DNA of 64,000 nt from Chondrilla cf. caribensis (lineage: Eukaryota > Porifera > Demospongiae > Chondrillida > Chondrillidae). This document shows positions 55,218-64,000 of this stretch, in pieces. The DNA lies in assembly GCA_964020155.1 (NCBI GenBank), contig OZ026555.1:1846282-1910281 (forward strand), in the 5' to 3' direction. Both the position numbers and the translations under genes were made by a program. The notes under the pieces were generated by a model. It had not been told where the DNA came from and did not search any database. It worked only from the letters and a program-made list of their open reading frames with translations. How positions within the stretch are numbered: the stretch's first letter is position 1; each line of letters opens with the position of its first letter.

Positions 55218-56608
55218 CTAAATTGATGACACAAACTGAAAACACTGAGGAAAGTCCTTCCAAATTTGATTCACTATTTTCTTGTCTTCTTTGACTTCTT
55301 CTTCTTCGGAAAAGATACGACTGAGACAAGCAGTCAACTCATCCCTTCTGTGAAGAGATTCTCCATAGTCTGTACTGCCAATCAGTTTGTGGAGCAGTGA
55401 GAGGTAGTGAGTGCGTAGCTACAGGAGGAGAGGGAGAGGTAGTGAGTGTGTAGCTACAGGAGGAGAGGGAGAGGGAGTGAGTGCGTAGCTACAGGATGAG
55501 AGGGAGTGGTAGTGATTGTGTAGCTAAAGGAGGAGAGGGAGAGGTATAGTAACCACTGGAGAAGGGGACAGAGATGAGAGAGAATGAAGTGTGAAGGTAT
55601 GCACAAGTACTCACACACATTACCTGGTCTCCTGGTGCTCTATCCGATAGTTGTCTAGTTATAATGTCAATCAACACTCTCAGGTCACTGGTGTAGAGCA
55701 TACCAGCTGTGATCTTGGATGAGAACAGGTCCAAACAGAACTGTGTCATGGAGTCTGGAACAAGAGGCTCCTTCAGACACACAGGGTCCTCTTCTCTGTT
55801 GATGAGGAGCATCAGTTTCTCACTGAATGCTTTTCTGTTGGGATTGTCCTTCAGTGCATCCATCACTGTGTTCTGATCGGGATCTGAAGTGCATGTTGTG
55901 AGATGATGGAGTGTAGTGAAGTGTATAGGATGATAGTACTGTATGTACATAGTGATCTACAGTGTATAGGATGATAGTACTGTATGTACATAGTGATCTA
56001 CAGTGTATAGGATGATAGTACTGTATGTACATAGTGATCTACAGTGTATTGAGAGGACTCTGAGGTCCATCCTCACAGTACAGTGACCACTCTTATCACA
56101 ACTACTGCTACATTCCAGTTAGATGATTTCATGTGATACATGTACACCAACCATCACAGCAATGGATGGAGTGGGAGTGATAGGACACATGTTGATGTGA
56201 GGTACACACGTATGTGTGGATCATGTAGTCAAGTGAGGCCGACCAGTAACTGTGACACAGCTGAGGCCAGCAACAGGCCCTGCACACCTGGTGCAGACCT
56301 GTCACCTGCAGTAGTGTGCATTCTATTGAACAGTCTCACAAGGAGACAGATTTCCTGTCTTATGTGTTCCACACACACAGGTAATAAAGGTGTTTTGTGT
56401 TTGTAGTTGGAACGTGTAAACACAACAACACCTGCTGGTGGTGAGACCATCCACTGACCTGTGAAGTGTTGGTTGAAGCTCAGCACAACATTGACAAGAG
56501 CATCTGGTACTTGATCGTCAGTGTCACAAGATGGAGGATCCTCTATCATCTCCAACACTTCTGTGATGAAGTCTGTGGACCACTGGTCTATCAGAGCAAT
56601 ACACAAGA
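55218..56608 (-). CDS. NCKIPSD: SPIN90/NCKIPSD (Ldb17) family protein, three 3' exons
   Basis: SPIN90 proteins bind Arp2/3 and seed linear actin filaments; the conserved part is the helical C-terminal domain. Exons 56608-56459, 55883-55624 and 55418-55218 (stop TAG) join in phase. The middle exon encodes LMLLINREEDPVCLKEPLVP, DSMTQFCLDLFSSKITAGML and YTSDLRVLIDIITRQLSD then RAPGDQ, the family's best-conserved stretch (DPV-x3-EP-x-PDS...LFS...YT-D-VLIDII-RQL-D). The last exon encodes LRTHYLSLLHKLIGSTDY, LHRRDEL and EEEEVKEDKKIVNQIWKDF, matching the family tail. The first exon needs a preceding phase-1 exon, and no N-terminal SH3 part is found in the window. SSADH-like exons lie immediately upstream on the same strand. 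Confidence 0.82.
55401..55550. repeat. 35-bp minisatellite (4 copies)
   Basis: Four tandem units of about 35 bp (GAGGTAGTGAGTGCGTAGCT then ACAGGAGGAGAGGGA). The first unit overlaps the acceptor and start of the last SPIN90 exon, so the copies reproduce the acceptor-like CTAC/GTAG motif several times. Confidence 0.85.
55921..56048. repeat. 41-bp minisatellite (3 copies)
   Basis: Three tandem copies of a 41-bp unit (TGTATAGGATGATAGTACTG then TATGTACATAGTGATCTACAG) in the SPIN90 intron. Confidence 0.9.
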
Positions 56609-56868
56609 CTGTAACATATGTAGCAACTGAACTAGTTCAGTTCACACAAAGGAACATATGCCATGTACGTAGCATAGTGAACATGAACGAGGAGGTAGGG
56701 ATAGCAAACAGTAATATCATAAGAACATCAGTCATACAAGTACGTACATACAAATACACATGCACACATACACAAATACATATGCACATACTATAAATGG
56801 CACATAAAGGGGAGTTTAAATCAAAATACATACATATCTACAGTACCTCTGGAATACATTAGTATGCC

Positions 56869-56876
<8 letters not shown>

Positions 56877-56961
<85 letters not shown>
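56877..56961. repeat. (CA)n microsatellite at SSADH exon donor
   Basis: Pure CA on + (GT on the minus strand). It begins at the base after exon 57052-56962 and forms its splice donor. Confidence 0.95.
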
Positions 56962-56963
<2 letters not shown>

Positions 56964-57062
56964 TTCCAGCAGCAGTTGATCCTGTTAAGGAAATCTTGGC
57001 TACATCCGGACTAGTACACAAAGTGTGTCCAACTTCCTCCACCTGGTCTCTACTGCATGTGA

Positions 57063-57134
<72 letters not shown>

Positions 57135-57307
57135 ACGAACATTCTGTTGGGAGAGATGCATGCTTGTCCTGCATTCCTGAACTTGGCAGCCACAGTGGAC
57201 GCTACCGCCACTTTGATATCAGCCGAGTTGAAGACTATCAGTGGTGCACTACCACCCAGTTCAAAGGACACCTTCTTGATTCCTTCAGCAGCAAGTTTCA
57301 TGAGAAT
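56962..57307 (-). CDS. SSADH-like exons in scrambled order (fragment)
   Basis: Two minus-strand segments match consecutive parts of SSADH. 57307-57131 encodes [37 protein letters not shown] and [18 protein letters not shown], including the ALDH ELGG motif and the GQACIS segment with the catalytic-Cys position. 57052-56962 encodes [18 protein letters not shown] then [12 protein letters not shown], the part that precedes ILMKL in the protein (NAD-binding FTGST-type motif). In transcription order the downstream protein part comes first, so this cannot be read as one collinear gene. Both exons leave through GT-repeat donors, and phases at the would-be junction agree (0/0). Possible causes are rearrangement, loss from a tandem duplication, or misassembly at the CA tracts. 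Confidence 0.8.
57064..57132. repeat. (CA)n microsatellite between SSADH exons
   Basis: Pure CA on +. It begins at the donor of exon 57307-57131 and ends just before the acceptor of exon 57052-56962, so it fills that interval almost entirely. Confidence 0.95.
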
Positions 57308-57442
57308 CTGTGGACCACAAGGTATGAAGGCTTGATAGACTATGCATGTTAGTGAGCGGGATAATCACTCGTATGTACAGTACATGCTGTCATCCCATAG
57401 TAGGCCCAGTATGCAACACAAAAACACATATTGATTTCAGCA

Positions 57443-57446
<4 letters not shown>

Positions 57447-57499
<53 letters not shown>
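57447..57499. repeat. (CA)n microsatellite
   Basis: CA on +. On the minus strand it follows a GTGAGTGCGTGTG donor-like site after a short open segment (FSTGEIPPLSIYGEHVFQ) that might be another diverged SSADH exon; that part is uncertain. Confidence 0.85.
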
Positions 57500-57503
<4 letters not shown>

Positions 57504-57791
57504 TCACTTGAAATACATGCTCACCATAGATGGATAATGGTGGAATTTCTCCAGTGGAGAACAACATAATACACACTAGGGCTGGGAATCGGCTGAAAGT
57601 TTCAAATCGATAATCAGTACACAGTAACCGATTGATTAAGCGATAGATCACCGGATGTAATTAAGTGGGAGTAACCGGAAACCACTCCCACTTTATTAGT
57701 CTAAGTAGTCATCCAATAGACATGAAATAAAGTCAACAGAGCCCTTTTCACAATTCAGGTACTCTTGAAGTATGGAATTGTGAAAATATGG

Positions 57792-57793
<2 letters not shown>

Positions 57794-57853
<60 letters not shown>
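57794..57853. repeat. (CA)n microsatellite
   Basis: Pure CA on +, with no gene assigned around it. Confidence 0.95.
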
Positions 57854-57854
<1 letters not shown>

Positions 57855-58640
57855 GCAAACATGTATATAAGTATATTGTACTAATAAGTACATTATTATA
57901 ATTGTAATAATAATAATATTAAAATTACTGTAATTATGCTATACCTAAGTAAATGTGCCTTTATGTACAAGCAAGCACATCCCAATATATATATGCCCAT
58001 GATAAATGCATGCAATGCTACACCCTTACGTATCCAGTTCCCTCACTGCATCCACAAATCCACCTGAAACAGATGTGTGCGGATAAGTGAGGTCGGAGTG
58101 TATAGGTTAGGTTTTTGTAAAAATGACAACCTAATGATGTGATATTGTATAATTTAGCTGTATATAGTACATGTAATCCCTTTAAATTGTTGACTATTGC
58201 TGAGGTTGCTGTAGTCACTATGGCAGCTGTACAGCATGTAGTCACTGGCTAGCAGCTGTAGTTGGGTAGCCTCCATAGTCACTGTTGCCTTGGTATCGGA
58301 AGTAGTCACTAAATAGTCACTGTAGCTGGTATGGGCACTGTAGGCTCTGTATAGTAGTCATGCACTGTATATCAGTGTTGTGGTAATGGTAATTGGTAAT
58401 TGTAATTGGCTGTAATCAATTACACATTTCTAGGTAATTGTAATTTAATTGTAATTGAGATTTTTTCCACTGAAATTGGAAAACTAATGGTAGTTGATTA
58501 CATTCAACTTTTTGTGCAATCGATGCACAATTACACAATTACATGCAATTACATTCGTCCTTGCTCCCCTGGATATGAAAAGATTTCTACTCAATGAGGG
58601 GTATGGTATTCTATATTGTTATAAGGCATATGACATTGTG
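57854..58640. other. Spacer with AATTGTAATT-rich repeat start
   Basis: No gene recognised to about 58370. From about 58373, CAGTGTTGTGGTAATGGTAA followed by many GTAATTG/CAATTAC units resembles the terminus of a hAT-type element whose transposase-like fragment follows. The other end cannot be placed because of the gap. Confidence 0.45.
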
Positions 58641-58679
58641 TAGTTCTACATAAGGCAGGTTGAGTTGTTAGCCATTGTT

Positions 58680-58800
58680 GGAAATCAACACTGGCGACTG
58701 AGAAGGTGGAAGAATTATTGGGTAAAACAGTAATTGCTAAGAATGAATCATGCTGGAATTCCCAGCTGAAGGTGGTGGGGCAACTTGTGGAAATTGATGT
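58680..58800 (+). mobile_element. hAT transposase-like fragment cut by the gap
   Basis: Reads KSTLATEKVEELLGKTVIAK then NESCWNSQLKVVGQLVEID, resembling the hAT transposase region with the TRWNSQ motif (here SCWNSQ) following a KS-ATE-L segment. It runs into the 200-N gap. No catalytic residues are visible. Confidence 0.5.
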
Positions 58801-59000
58801 NNNNNNNNNNNNNNNNNNNNNNNNNNNNNNNNNNNNNNNNNNNNNNNNNNNNNNNNNNNNNNNNNNNNNNNNNNNNNNNNNNNNNNNNNNNNNNNNNNNN
58901 NNNNNNNNNNNNNNNNNNNNNNNNNNNNNNNNNNNNNNNNNNNNNNNNNNNNNNNNNNNNNNNNNNNNNNNNNNNNNNNNNNNNNNNNNNNNNNNNNNNN
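58801..59000. other. Assembly gap (200 N)
   Basis: Exactly 200 unknown bases, probably a placeholder length. Peptides drawn across it are meaningless. Confidence 1.
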
Positions 59001-59615
59001 GGGTGAGCATTGTGGGAAGTACACTTCTAATTAACAGCTGGAATGAACATGCAATTCCAGGTAAGGGATTATAATCATTTTCTAACTTTATGTCAAACTG
59101 ATCTGTTAGCTACTAATACGTACCTTAACAATTTATTGTCCAAAATGTAATTATGCAACCAGATTTTCACTTCAAGTACAAGCATATTGAATATAATTCA
59201 TATTGCTGTCAACATCATACAATCACACTGAATGTTATGCATGAAAGCCTAAAAGAGTATGCTTCATTTGATTATTCTAATATAACCACATATTTCATGA
59301 TTGATAGGGAAGGGGATCCCAAATCAGAAAATGCTGGAGAACAGCCATATTTCACCACTTAATCAAGAAGAGATTCCAACAACAGATAGAATTGTACATG
59401 ATTATGAAGGAAGAGGTGGTAGTTTGTCTCATGAAAGTAAATTTGGAAGTGACCCTCTGGAAGGAAAATCCACTGCTCTAATCAGAGACCGCTTGTTTTC
59501 ACATCAGTTCAATTTTGAATTGATATTCCATTCATTAGTGAACAGAGACGATTCACTCCTAAGAAAAGCTATAATTGCTTTTATTGATTTGACAGTCAGA
59601 CTTACAAACCAATAG
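59001..59615 (+). CDS. Two exons of an unrecognised gene (5' part in gap)
   Basis: Sequence after the gap stays open to 59060 (SIVGSTLLINSWNEHAIP) and ends at a GTAAGG donor in phase 1. The segment after TGATAG at about 59310 continues in phase to a TAG at 59613-59615 (GKGIPNQKMLENSHISPLNQ, EEIPTTDRIVHDYEGRGGSL, a hydrophilic middle and RKAIIAFIDLTVRLTNQ). The phase match supports a real splice. I recognise no family; it may belong to the hAT-like element before the gap. Confidence 0.45.
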
Positions 59616-60130
59616 TTTGACTGCATTAACAATTTTAATGAACTCGATTATTAATTGAATTATACATCCAGAGAAAGAATGACGCACAATTCATTCATTC
59701 TGTATATGTGGCTGTCCGTATTACATCAGAAACACTCCAATCTATTGACATTTAACACATCATCATTGCATTTACGTAGTCTGCAGAGACAATGTAAGAA
59801 ATTATAGCTAAGCATGAGAGAAAGATAATCTGTATCATCCGGTGCTAACACTGTATTTAATTAACTTACGTGACTTATTTGTCCTTATAAGGCATTTCTG
59901 GCGGGCTTTCAGGTGAAACGTTTTGCTACTAGTCTACGCCTCTCAAAATTCAGTCCGGGTGCGCGCGTACAATACACCAGCTACGCAGCGCCATTTTCCG
60001 TTTAACGACCTGTTAAACCAGTATATTCTTGTATACCGCCGTATACGAAAGCCTCAGCGGGTCGCTGTACCACACCATCTGATTCCGTGGAGTTAAGTCA
60101 GCTTGTCATTGGGTCCTACCAAGAGTCGAT

Positions 60131-61692
60131 ATGTCGATTGCGAATACAACTAATGTAGCTTTTTTTCAGCGTGGAGAAGTGGAGTATCAATTGAATATCA
60201 ACAATCCGTTGTCCGCTAGCTCACTGGCTAACATGTTTGAGGTAAACTATGAACCCGATCCAACTATGCTTTTGAATGATTATACATTCAAACAATTAAT
60301 CTGCTTGGTAATGTATCTAGCATATTTAGGTCCTAGGATGGACTGTCATAATTTTATATATTATATTAATGTATATTTTATATATGTGATAAAATATTAT
60401 TATAATGATTATTATTATATTATACGTACTTATAGATTGATCCATCAACAATCTGGCTTAGTGATGCCACCAATTTACATGCATTTGTGCCAGTAAGCGG
60501 GGAATTCGACTTTGAAGACAACATAATTCATCATCTGGAAACCTTCACGGTACATGGCCGTTCTCGTACATCTCAAAATGAAGTGGATGATCGCCCTAGC
60601 TTCAATGGAGAATCATCAGGCTCCAGAACTGTATCAGTGCCTCATTTCAGGTTAGTATGCATGCAGTGCATGCATGTGTACATACATAGTAATATACTGT
60701 CCATTTTTATGTGTGTATCTTTGATTTTATACACAGTTGTTTAATTTCTTTTATAAAAATATATTTCTTTCAATTATATTATGATGAAATAAAAATAATA
60801 ATTATATGGATTTTACAGGTCTGTTATACCCGGTTCGAAAAAGAAAAATTCTGGGCAAGCCAAACATTCTGTGAAGGTGAAGAAAGGGCATTTTTCCACC
60901 CAAAGTGGAAAACGTCAATTTATTCCAGAGTCAGTAGGTTATGTGAACATAACCGAGGACAGTGCAAATGTACCATATGTTGCTGAGGAAATAAAGGAAA
61001 TGTGGGGAGATGAGTACATTCTGTGCACTGCAGATGGGCTTACACTGGAGGATAGTCATGGAACAAGAGGTAAATAGCTCATTCTAGATGTTACAATTAA
61101 ATGTGTTTGTGTTTTATTTTTATAAATTGTAATCAATGACATTTGGTTTCTGTCATAATGGACAGGGTTGCAGTTCTGGAGACAGAACAGTCGAAAAGTA
61201 TATGCAATTGCATCAGAAGATACATCAGGGCCCCCGCATGCTAAGAAACATACTGGAGCATCTGTAAACAATGAAGACAAAGACATTGAGTTGGCCAAAG
61301 AAACCACTCTGCAAGAAATCCACAAGAGATTGGATGCATTGTTCAAAATCAACAAAAGTGTGATGCCTCTGCCTTTTGGTATAGTTAATGACATCCAGCT
61401 GGCCTTCAACTGCATCATTTGCCAAGATCTAATAACGCCACCCGTTATGGTCAGCACTTGCTGCCATTCTATACTAGGGTGCCAAGAGTGCATCGATATC
61501 TACTTCAGCCATTCAGATACGGGGCACAGCAATGACATACTCAACAAAGGATGCCCAAAATGCCGAGCTCCTCGTGGCTATTCCAGTACGCAGAAGCTAT
61601 TGGGACTTGATGACTTTTTGCTGAACATCCGAAGTATCATTCTTGGAGGAAATGAACCACCACCTGCCACAGGCAACCATGGGTCAATGTAA
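60131..61692 (+). CDS. RING-like zinc-finger protein, complete 4-exon gene (389 aa)
   Basis: Exons 60131-60307, 60436-60650, 60819-61069 and 61166-61692 (TAA) join GT-AG in matching phases, total 1170 nt. The ATG follows GTCGAT. The N-terminal 130 residues (LSDATNLHAFVPVSGEFDFE) are unrecognised. Residues 131-215 begin basic (PGSKKKNSGQAKHSVKVKK), a possible nuclear-localisation or DNA-contact patch. Residues 255-270 could be a short helix. A cysteine-rich module runs from about 297 to 347: C-x2-C, TCCHSILGCQEC and GCPKCR, a RING/U-box-like pattern that suggests E3 ligase or zinc-mediated binding. Related cysteine modules occur in multicopy genes of aquatic invertebrates, some element-linked. 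A decayed copy of its promoter and first exon follows at 61940. Function unknown. Confidence 0.75.
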
Positions 61693-61939
61693 AGTGTGCC
61701 ACACAGCCGGATTAGTCATAGGGCATAAACTCAGGTGGCATACCTGATTTCATTTTGAGTTTTTCTTATTGGCTTGCAAGCCACAACTTCTTGAGTTTTA
61801 TAAAGCGATATTAATGAATGTAGGGCTATTCAGCAATATCAAGGTCAATCCAAGTGTTACGCAATGGTTACTATGGAAATTCTATAGCAACTGAAATGAA
61901 CGTCATCAAATAGTAGCGAATGATACGTATTTCTTGCGG

Positions 61940-62240
61940 GTTGCCGTACGTATACAGAAGCCCGAGCGGTCGCTGTACCACGCCATTCGTGTATAATGAT
62001 TCTGTGATGCAATGTTTTATGTCAGTTTGTCAGTGGGTCCTGCCCATTCCTCACCAGGCTCAAGTTATCTTCGATTTGTTTTACTACAACCTTCGATATG
62101 TTGGTTGAAGATGCCACAAATGTAACCCTTTCAGTTTCAAGGCGGACAGGTTGAGTATCAATGGAATCTATCAATGTTTGCTATGCTTTTGAATGTTCTT
62201 CCATCTAATCAATTGATGCGTCAGGTCGATTCTCTTGACC
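61940..62240 (+). pseudogene. Decayed duplicate of the RING-gene promoter and first exon
   Basis: Shares in order with 60025-60290: GCCGTA-ACG-A-AGCC...GTCGCTGTACCAC-CCAT, GTCAGTTTGTCA-TGGGTCCT, ACAAATGTAACC (exon: ACTAATGTAGC), GGTTGAGTATCAATGGAAT and CTATGCTTTTGAATG. The middle of the exon is deleted and no open frame survives. It lies 250 bp past the intact gene in the same orientation. Confidence 0.7.
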
Positions 62241-62449
62241 AGTGCTCTTGCAAAGCCAGATTTCCTATAAGGTAAAATAGGTTTATTTCAGTAAAAAAAA
62301 CTTTGAGTTATTTCTCTCTTGCGTTAAAGGATATGAAAGTAATCGGCCGTGAGCTATATAGCAGAAACGTTGACTTGTGTCCTTAAATCACAAGGTTATG
62401 CAGCAATACCTATTTATTTCATGGCATGGCACCCCATTTTCTTCCATTT

Positions 62450-62671
62450 TGATGTATGTATCTGTAACATGCGTCTTGATGTATTTATTTGTAGAATGCA
62501 TCCTGATGTATGTATTTGTAACATGCTTCTTGATGTATGTATCTGTAACATGCATTTTGATGCATGTATTCGTAGCATGCATCTTGATGTATGTATTTGT
62601 AACATGCATCTTGATGTATGTATCTGTAACATGCATCTTGATGTATTTGTAACATGCATCTTGATGTATGT
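62450..62671. repeat. 27-bp minisatellite (about 8 copies)
   Basis: Unit GCATCTTGATGTATGTAT followed by YTGTAACAT, with substitutions and one 9-bp-shorter unit. The period is a multiple of 3, so all frames stay open; translation is not supported. The array directly abuts a MITE. Confidence 0.9.
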
Positions 62672-63130
62672 ACAGTGAATTCTCGTTAATCCGCCACTGG
62701 TTTAATCTGCCAAACTGCTTTATCTGCCATAATATTATTATTTTGAAACGAATGCGCTTGTATGGCTACGCTATATACATAATCCGCCATCTCGCAATTT
62801 CGCCATCCACCATTCTTCTGTGTACCAGTTTGCACTTTTGTATGGACTTCAGTTACAGATAATCCGCCAATTTTTAAGAAGTTGTTTTAGTGTAGAGCAA
62901 AATAGCAGCAAAGCGTTCTAAAATTGACTTGATAATGAAGCAGAAGAAGTAGATTTCCAAATGCAGAAAGAGGAATACGGCGAGAACGTAAAAAATACTC
63001 ACAGACCATTTCTCGAAGACGCGGAATACACAGATTGCGTGACAAATGGTAGGAGACGAGATCTGTATATGCCTCAATATCATTAATTCACCAAAATTTC
63101 ACCTAAATGGATTAACAAGAATTCACTGTA
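62671..63130. mobile_element. TA-flanked MITE, 456 bp (family also at 10.4 and 14.7 kb)
   Basis: Left terminus CAGTGAATTCTCGTTAATCC (62673) and right terminus GGATTAACAAGAATTCACTG (to 63128) are inverted repeats with a one-base difference, each bordered by TA. The interior has traces of ATCCGCC repeats. TA target and CAGT start fit a Tc1/pogo-type element. Another CAAGAATTCACTGTA/TAACATG junction follows. Confidence 0.85.
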
Positions 63131-63310
63131 TTTGTAACATGTGTACTCTTGTGATCTATGACATTGTGTTATAGAAACTAGATGGATATGTGTGTCGTCT
63201 GTCGTAATATATCTCATGCACATACTGCTATTACTATGTTTCTCCCTCTACTGTATATTTTGTCAGTTTGAATGAAGCGTCCTTAATTAATGTCAACATA
63301 TTATAAAATT

Positions 63311-63420
63311 GTACCATTCGAGGTTGTGCCAAACTCTCTTTTCTCCATTATAGTAATGAATATCAACTTACTAAAAAGCTGGGAAGTTGATATTCATTGT
63401 ACAAATTAGCAGAATGGTAC
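63311..63420 (+). ncRNA. Nested hairpins upstream of the ribozyme
   Basis: GTACCATT (63311-63318) pairs with AATGGTAC (63413-63420). Inside it, ATGAATATCAACTT (about 63355-63368) pairs exactly with AAGTTGATATTCAT (about 63383-63396). The outer helix ends at the first base of the hammerhead, so the whole may be one structured RNA. Confidence 0.5.
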
Positions 63421-63503
63421 GCTGCACTGATGATGGCCCAAACAGGCCGAAACAGTTCAATATACATTGTATGTTCATACAATGTTATAAAACTGTCTGC
63501 AGC
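63421..63503 (+). ncRNA. Type I hammerhead ribozyme motif
   Basis: A self-cleaving RNA fold read directly. Stem I is GCTGCA (63421-63426) with TGCAGC (63498-63503). The core is CTGATGA (63427-63433). Stem II is GGCC/GGCC (63435-63438, 63445-63448) with loop CAAACA. GAAA is at 63449-63452. Stem III is ACAGTT (63452-63457) with AACTGT (63491-63496), extended by a perfect 9-bp hairpin (63464-63485). The cleavage nucleotide is C at 63497, giving TGTC|TGCAGC. All invariant core bases are present. The single deviation is an unpaired U at position 10.1 (63434), where a G-C pair is usual. Open stem I makes it type I, the class found in Penelope-like elements and retrozymes. No reverse transcriptase is seen beside it. 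Confidence 0.8.
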
Positions 63504-63734
63504 TCCTTTTCATATTATACATTATTATATGTAATTAGTAATGTTTATTGATTATGTAACATATTGTTCAATTACTCATGTTAATTAATTGTGCTTAATT
63601 AATATAGTACATGTGCTATAGTTCATATTTATCAACTATAATATATTGATAGTCAAAAATGTAATGATTCATTTATTGCTGTCAATATTGACCAGATGGC
63701 TTGTCAGCATGTAAAGCAAAATTAAAAATTTTAC

Positions 63735-63911
63735 CTCCACGTAAACATTGCTCAGCAATTTTCTTCCACCAAAATGTTCTCATGGGAAGTTCTTTATTTC
63801 TTAGAGTAGCAATAGCATTTTCGTGGGGATTGATGGCTTCTTTGAATTCCCACTTGACACGATAAATGCGTGTTGTAGTGATGGCTTCCTTCTCCTTCCC
63901 CTTCAATTCCC
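63735..63911 (-). CDS. Likely internal exon of an unrecognised gene
   Basis: Open on the minus strand between an AG at 63912-63913 and a GTAAAA donor after 63735. It encodes GELKGKEKEAITTTRIYRVK, WEFKEAINPHENAIATLRNK, ELPMRTFWWKKIAEQC and LRGG: charged, with a Trp pair, no repeat character. Coding-like composition and splice context support an exon, but I cannot name the family; the gene would extend beyond the window edge. Confidence 0.45.
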
Positions 63912-64000
63912 CTATATATCATTTTAGTGGATAGCGTTCAACTTGAGAGTTTAGTTTCATAGAAGTTATTTGGCATGCTTTGCTATACTGCTGAAAGGTT

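Noticed and set aside
57578..57690. CTAGGGCTGGGAATCGG segment as a complete hAT element
   Set aside because: Resembles a hAT terminus, but no matching inverted end or target duplication was found nearby.

Overview
This is a eukaryotic, animal-type window: AT-rich, short exons with GT-AG introns, many (CA)n/(TG)n tracts, abundant minisatellites, MITE-like inverted-repeat elements and one 200-N scaffold gap (58801-59000). The gene content (an NLR immune receptor with death-fold-like domains, MCM10, SPIN90, SSADH, Gypsy and non-LTR elements) suggests an early-branching metazoan, most likely a demosponge such as Amphimedon. This is inference; no ribosomal or mitochondrial marker is present.

Layout. 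0-3.4 kb: 25-bp minisatellite, then the last three exons of a succinate-semialdehyde dehydrogenase (SSADH) gene on +, followed by a second copy of its terminal exon. 5.27-18.03 kb (-): a complete 18-exon MCM10 replication-factor gene that I could join in frame throughout (774 codons plus stop). Its last large intron holds a 34-bp minisatellite split by a 5'-truncated, pseudogenised non-LTR retroelement. 18-21.9 kb: transposon-rich spacer. 21.92-52.02 kb (+): a 15-exon NLR-type gene whose exon phases all agree (1447 codons plus stop). Its architecture is death-fold-like domain, NACHT, divergent repeats, Pro/Ser-rich linker, second death-fold-like domain. Its introns contain a Tc1 relic, a TIR element with a RecQ-helicase fragment, an antisense Gypsy element (29.08-34.89 kb) invaded by another repeat, a TIR element with a broken P2X7-like domain, and several MITEs. 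52.7-54.45 kb: a 24-bp minisatellite. 55.2-56.6 kb (-): 3' exons of a SPIN90/NCKIPSD-like gene. 56.96-57.3 kb (-): two SSADH exons in an order opposite to the protein. 58.6-59.6 kb: hAT-like fragment, gap and an unknown exon. 60.13-61.69 kb (+): an intact 4-exon RING-like gene, followed by a decayed copy of its promoter and first exon. 62.4-64 kb: 27-bp minisatellite, a TA-flanked MITE and a well-formed type I hammerhead ribozyme motif (63421-63503).

The host genes do not form one pathway: SSADH is GABA-shunt metabolism, MCM10 is DNA replication, the NLR is presumptive innate sensing and SPIN90 is actin nucleation. They share a mobile-element-saturated neighbourhood. Long GT tracts often start at or just after 5' splice sites. 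All coordinates, phases and pairings were worked out by reading; no database search was run.
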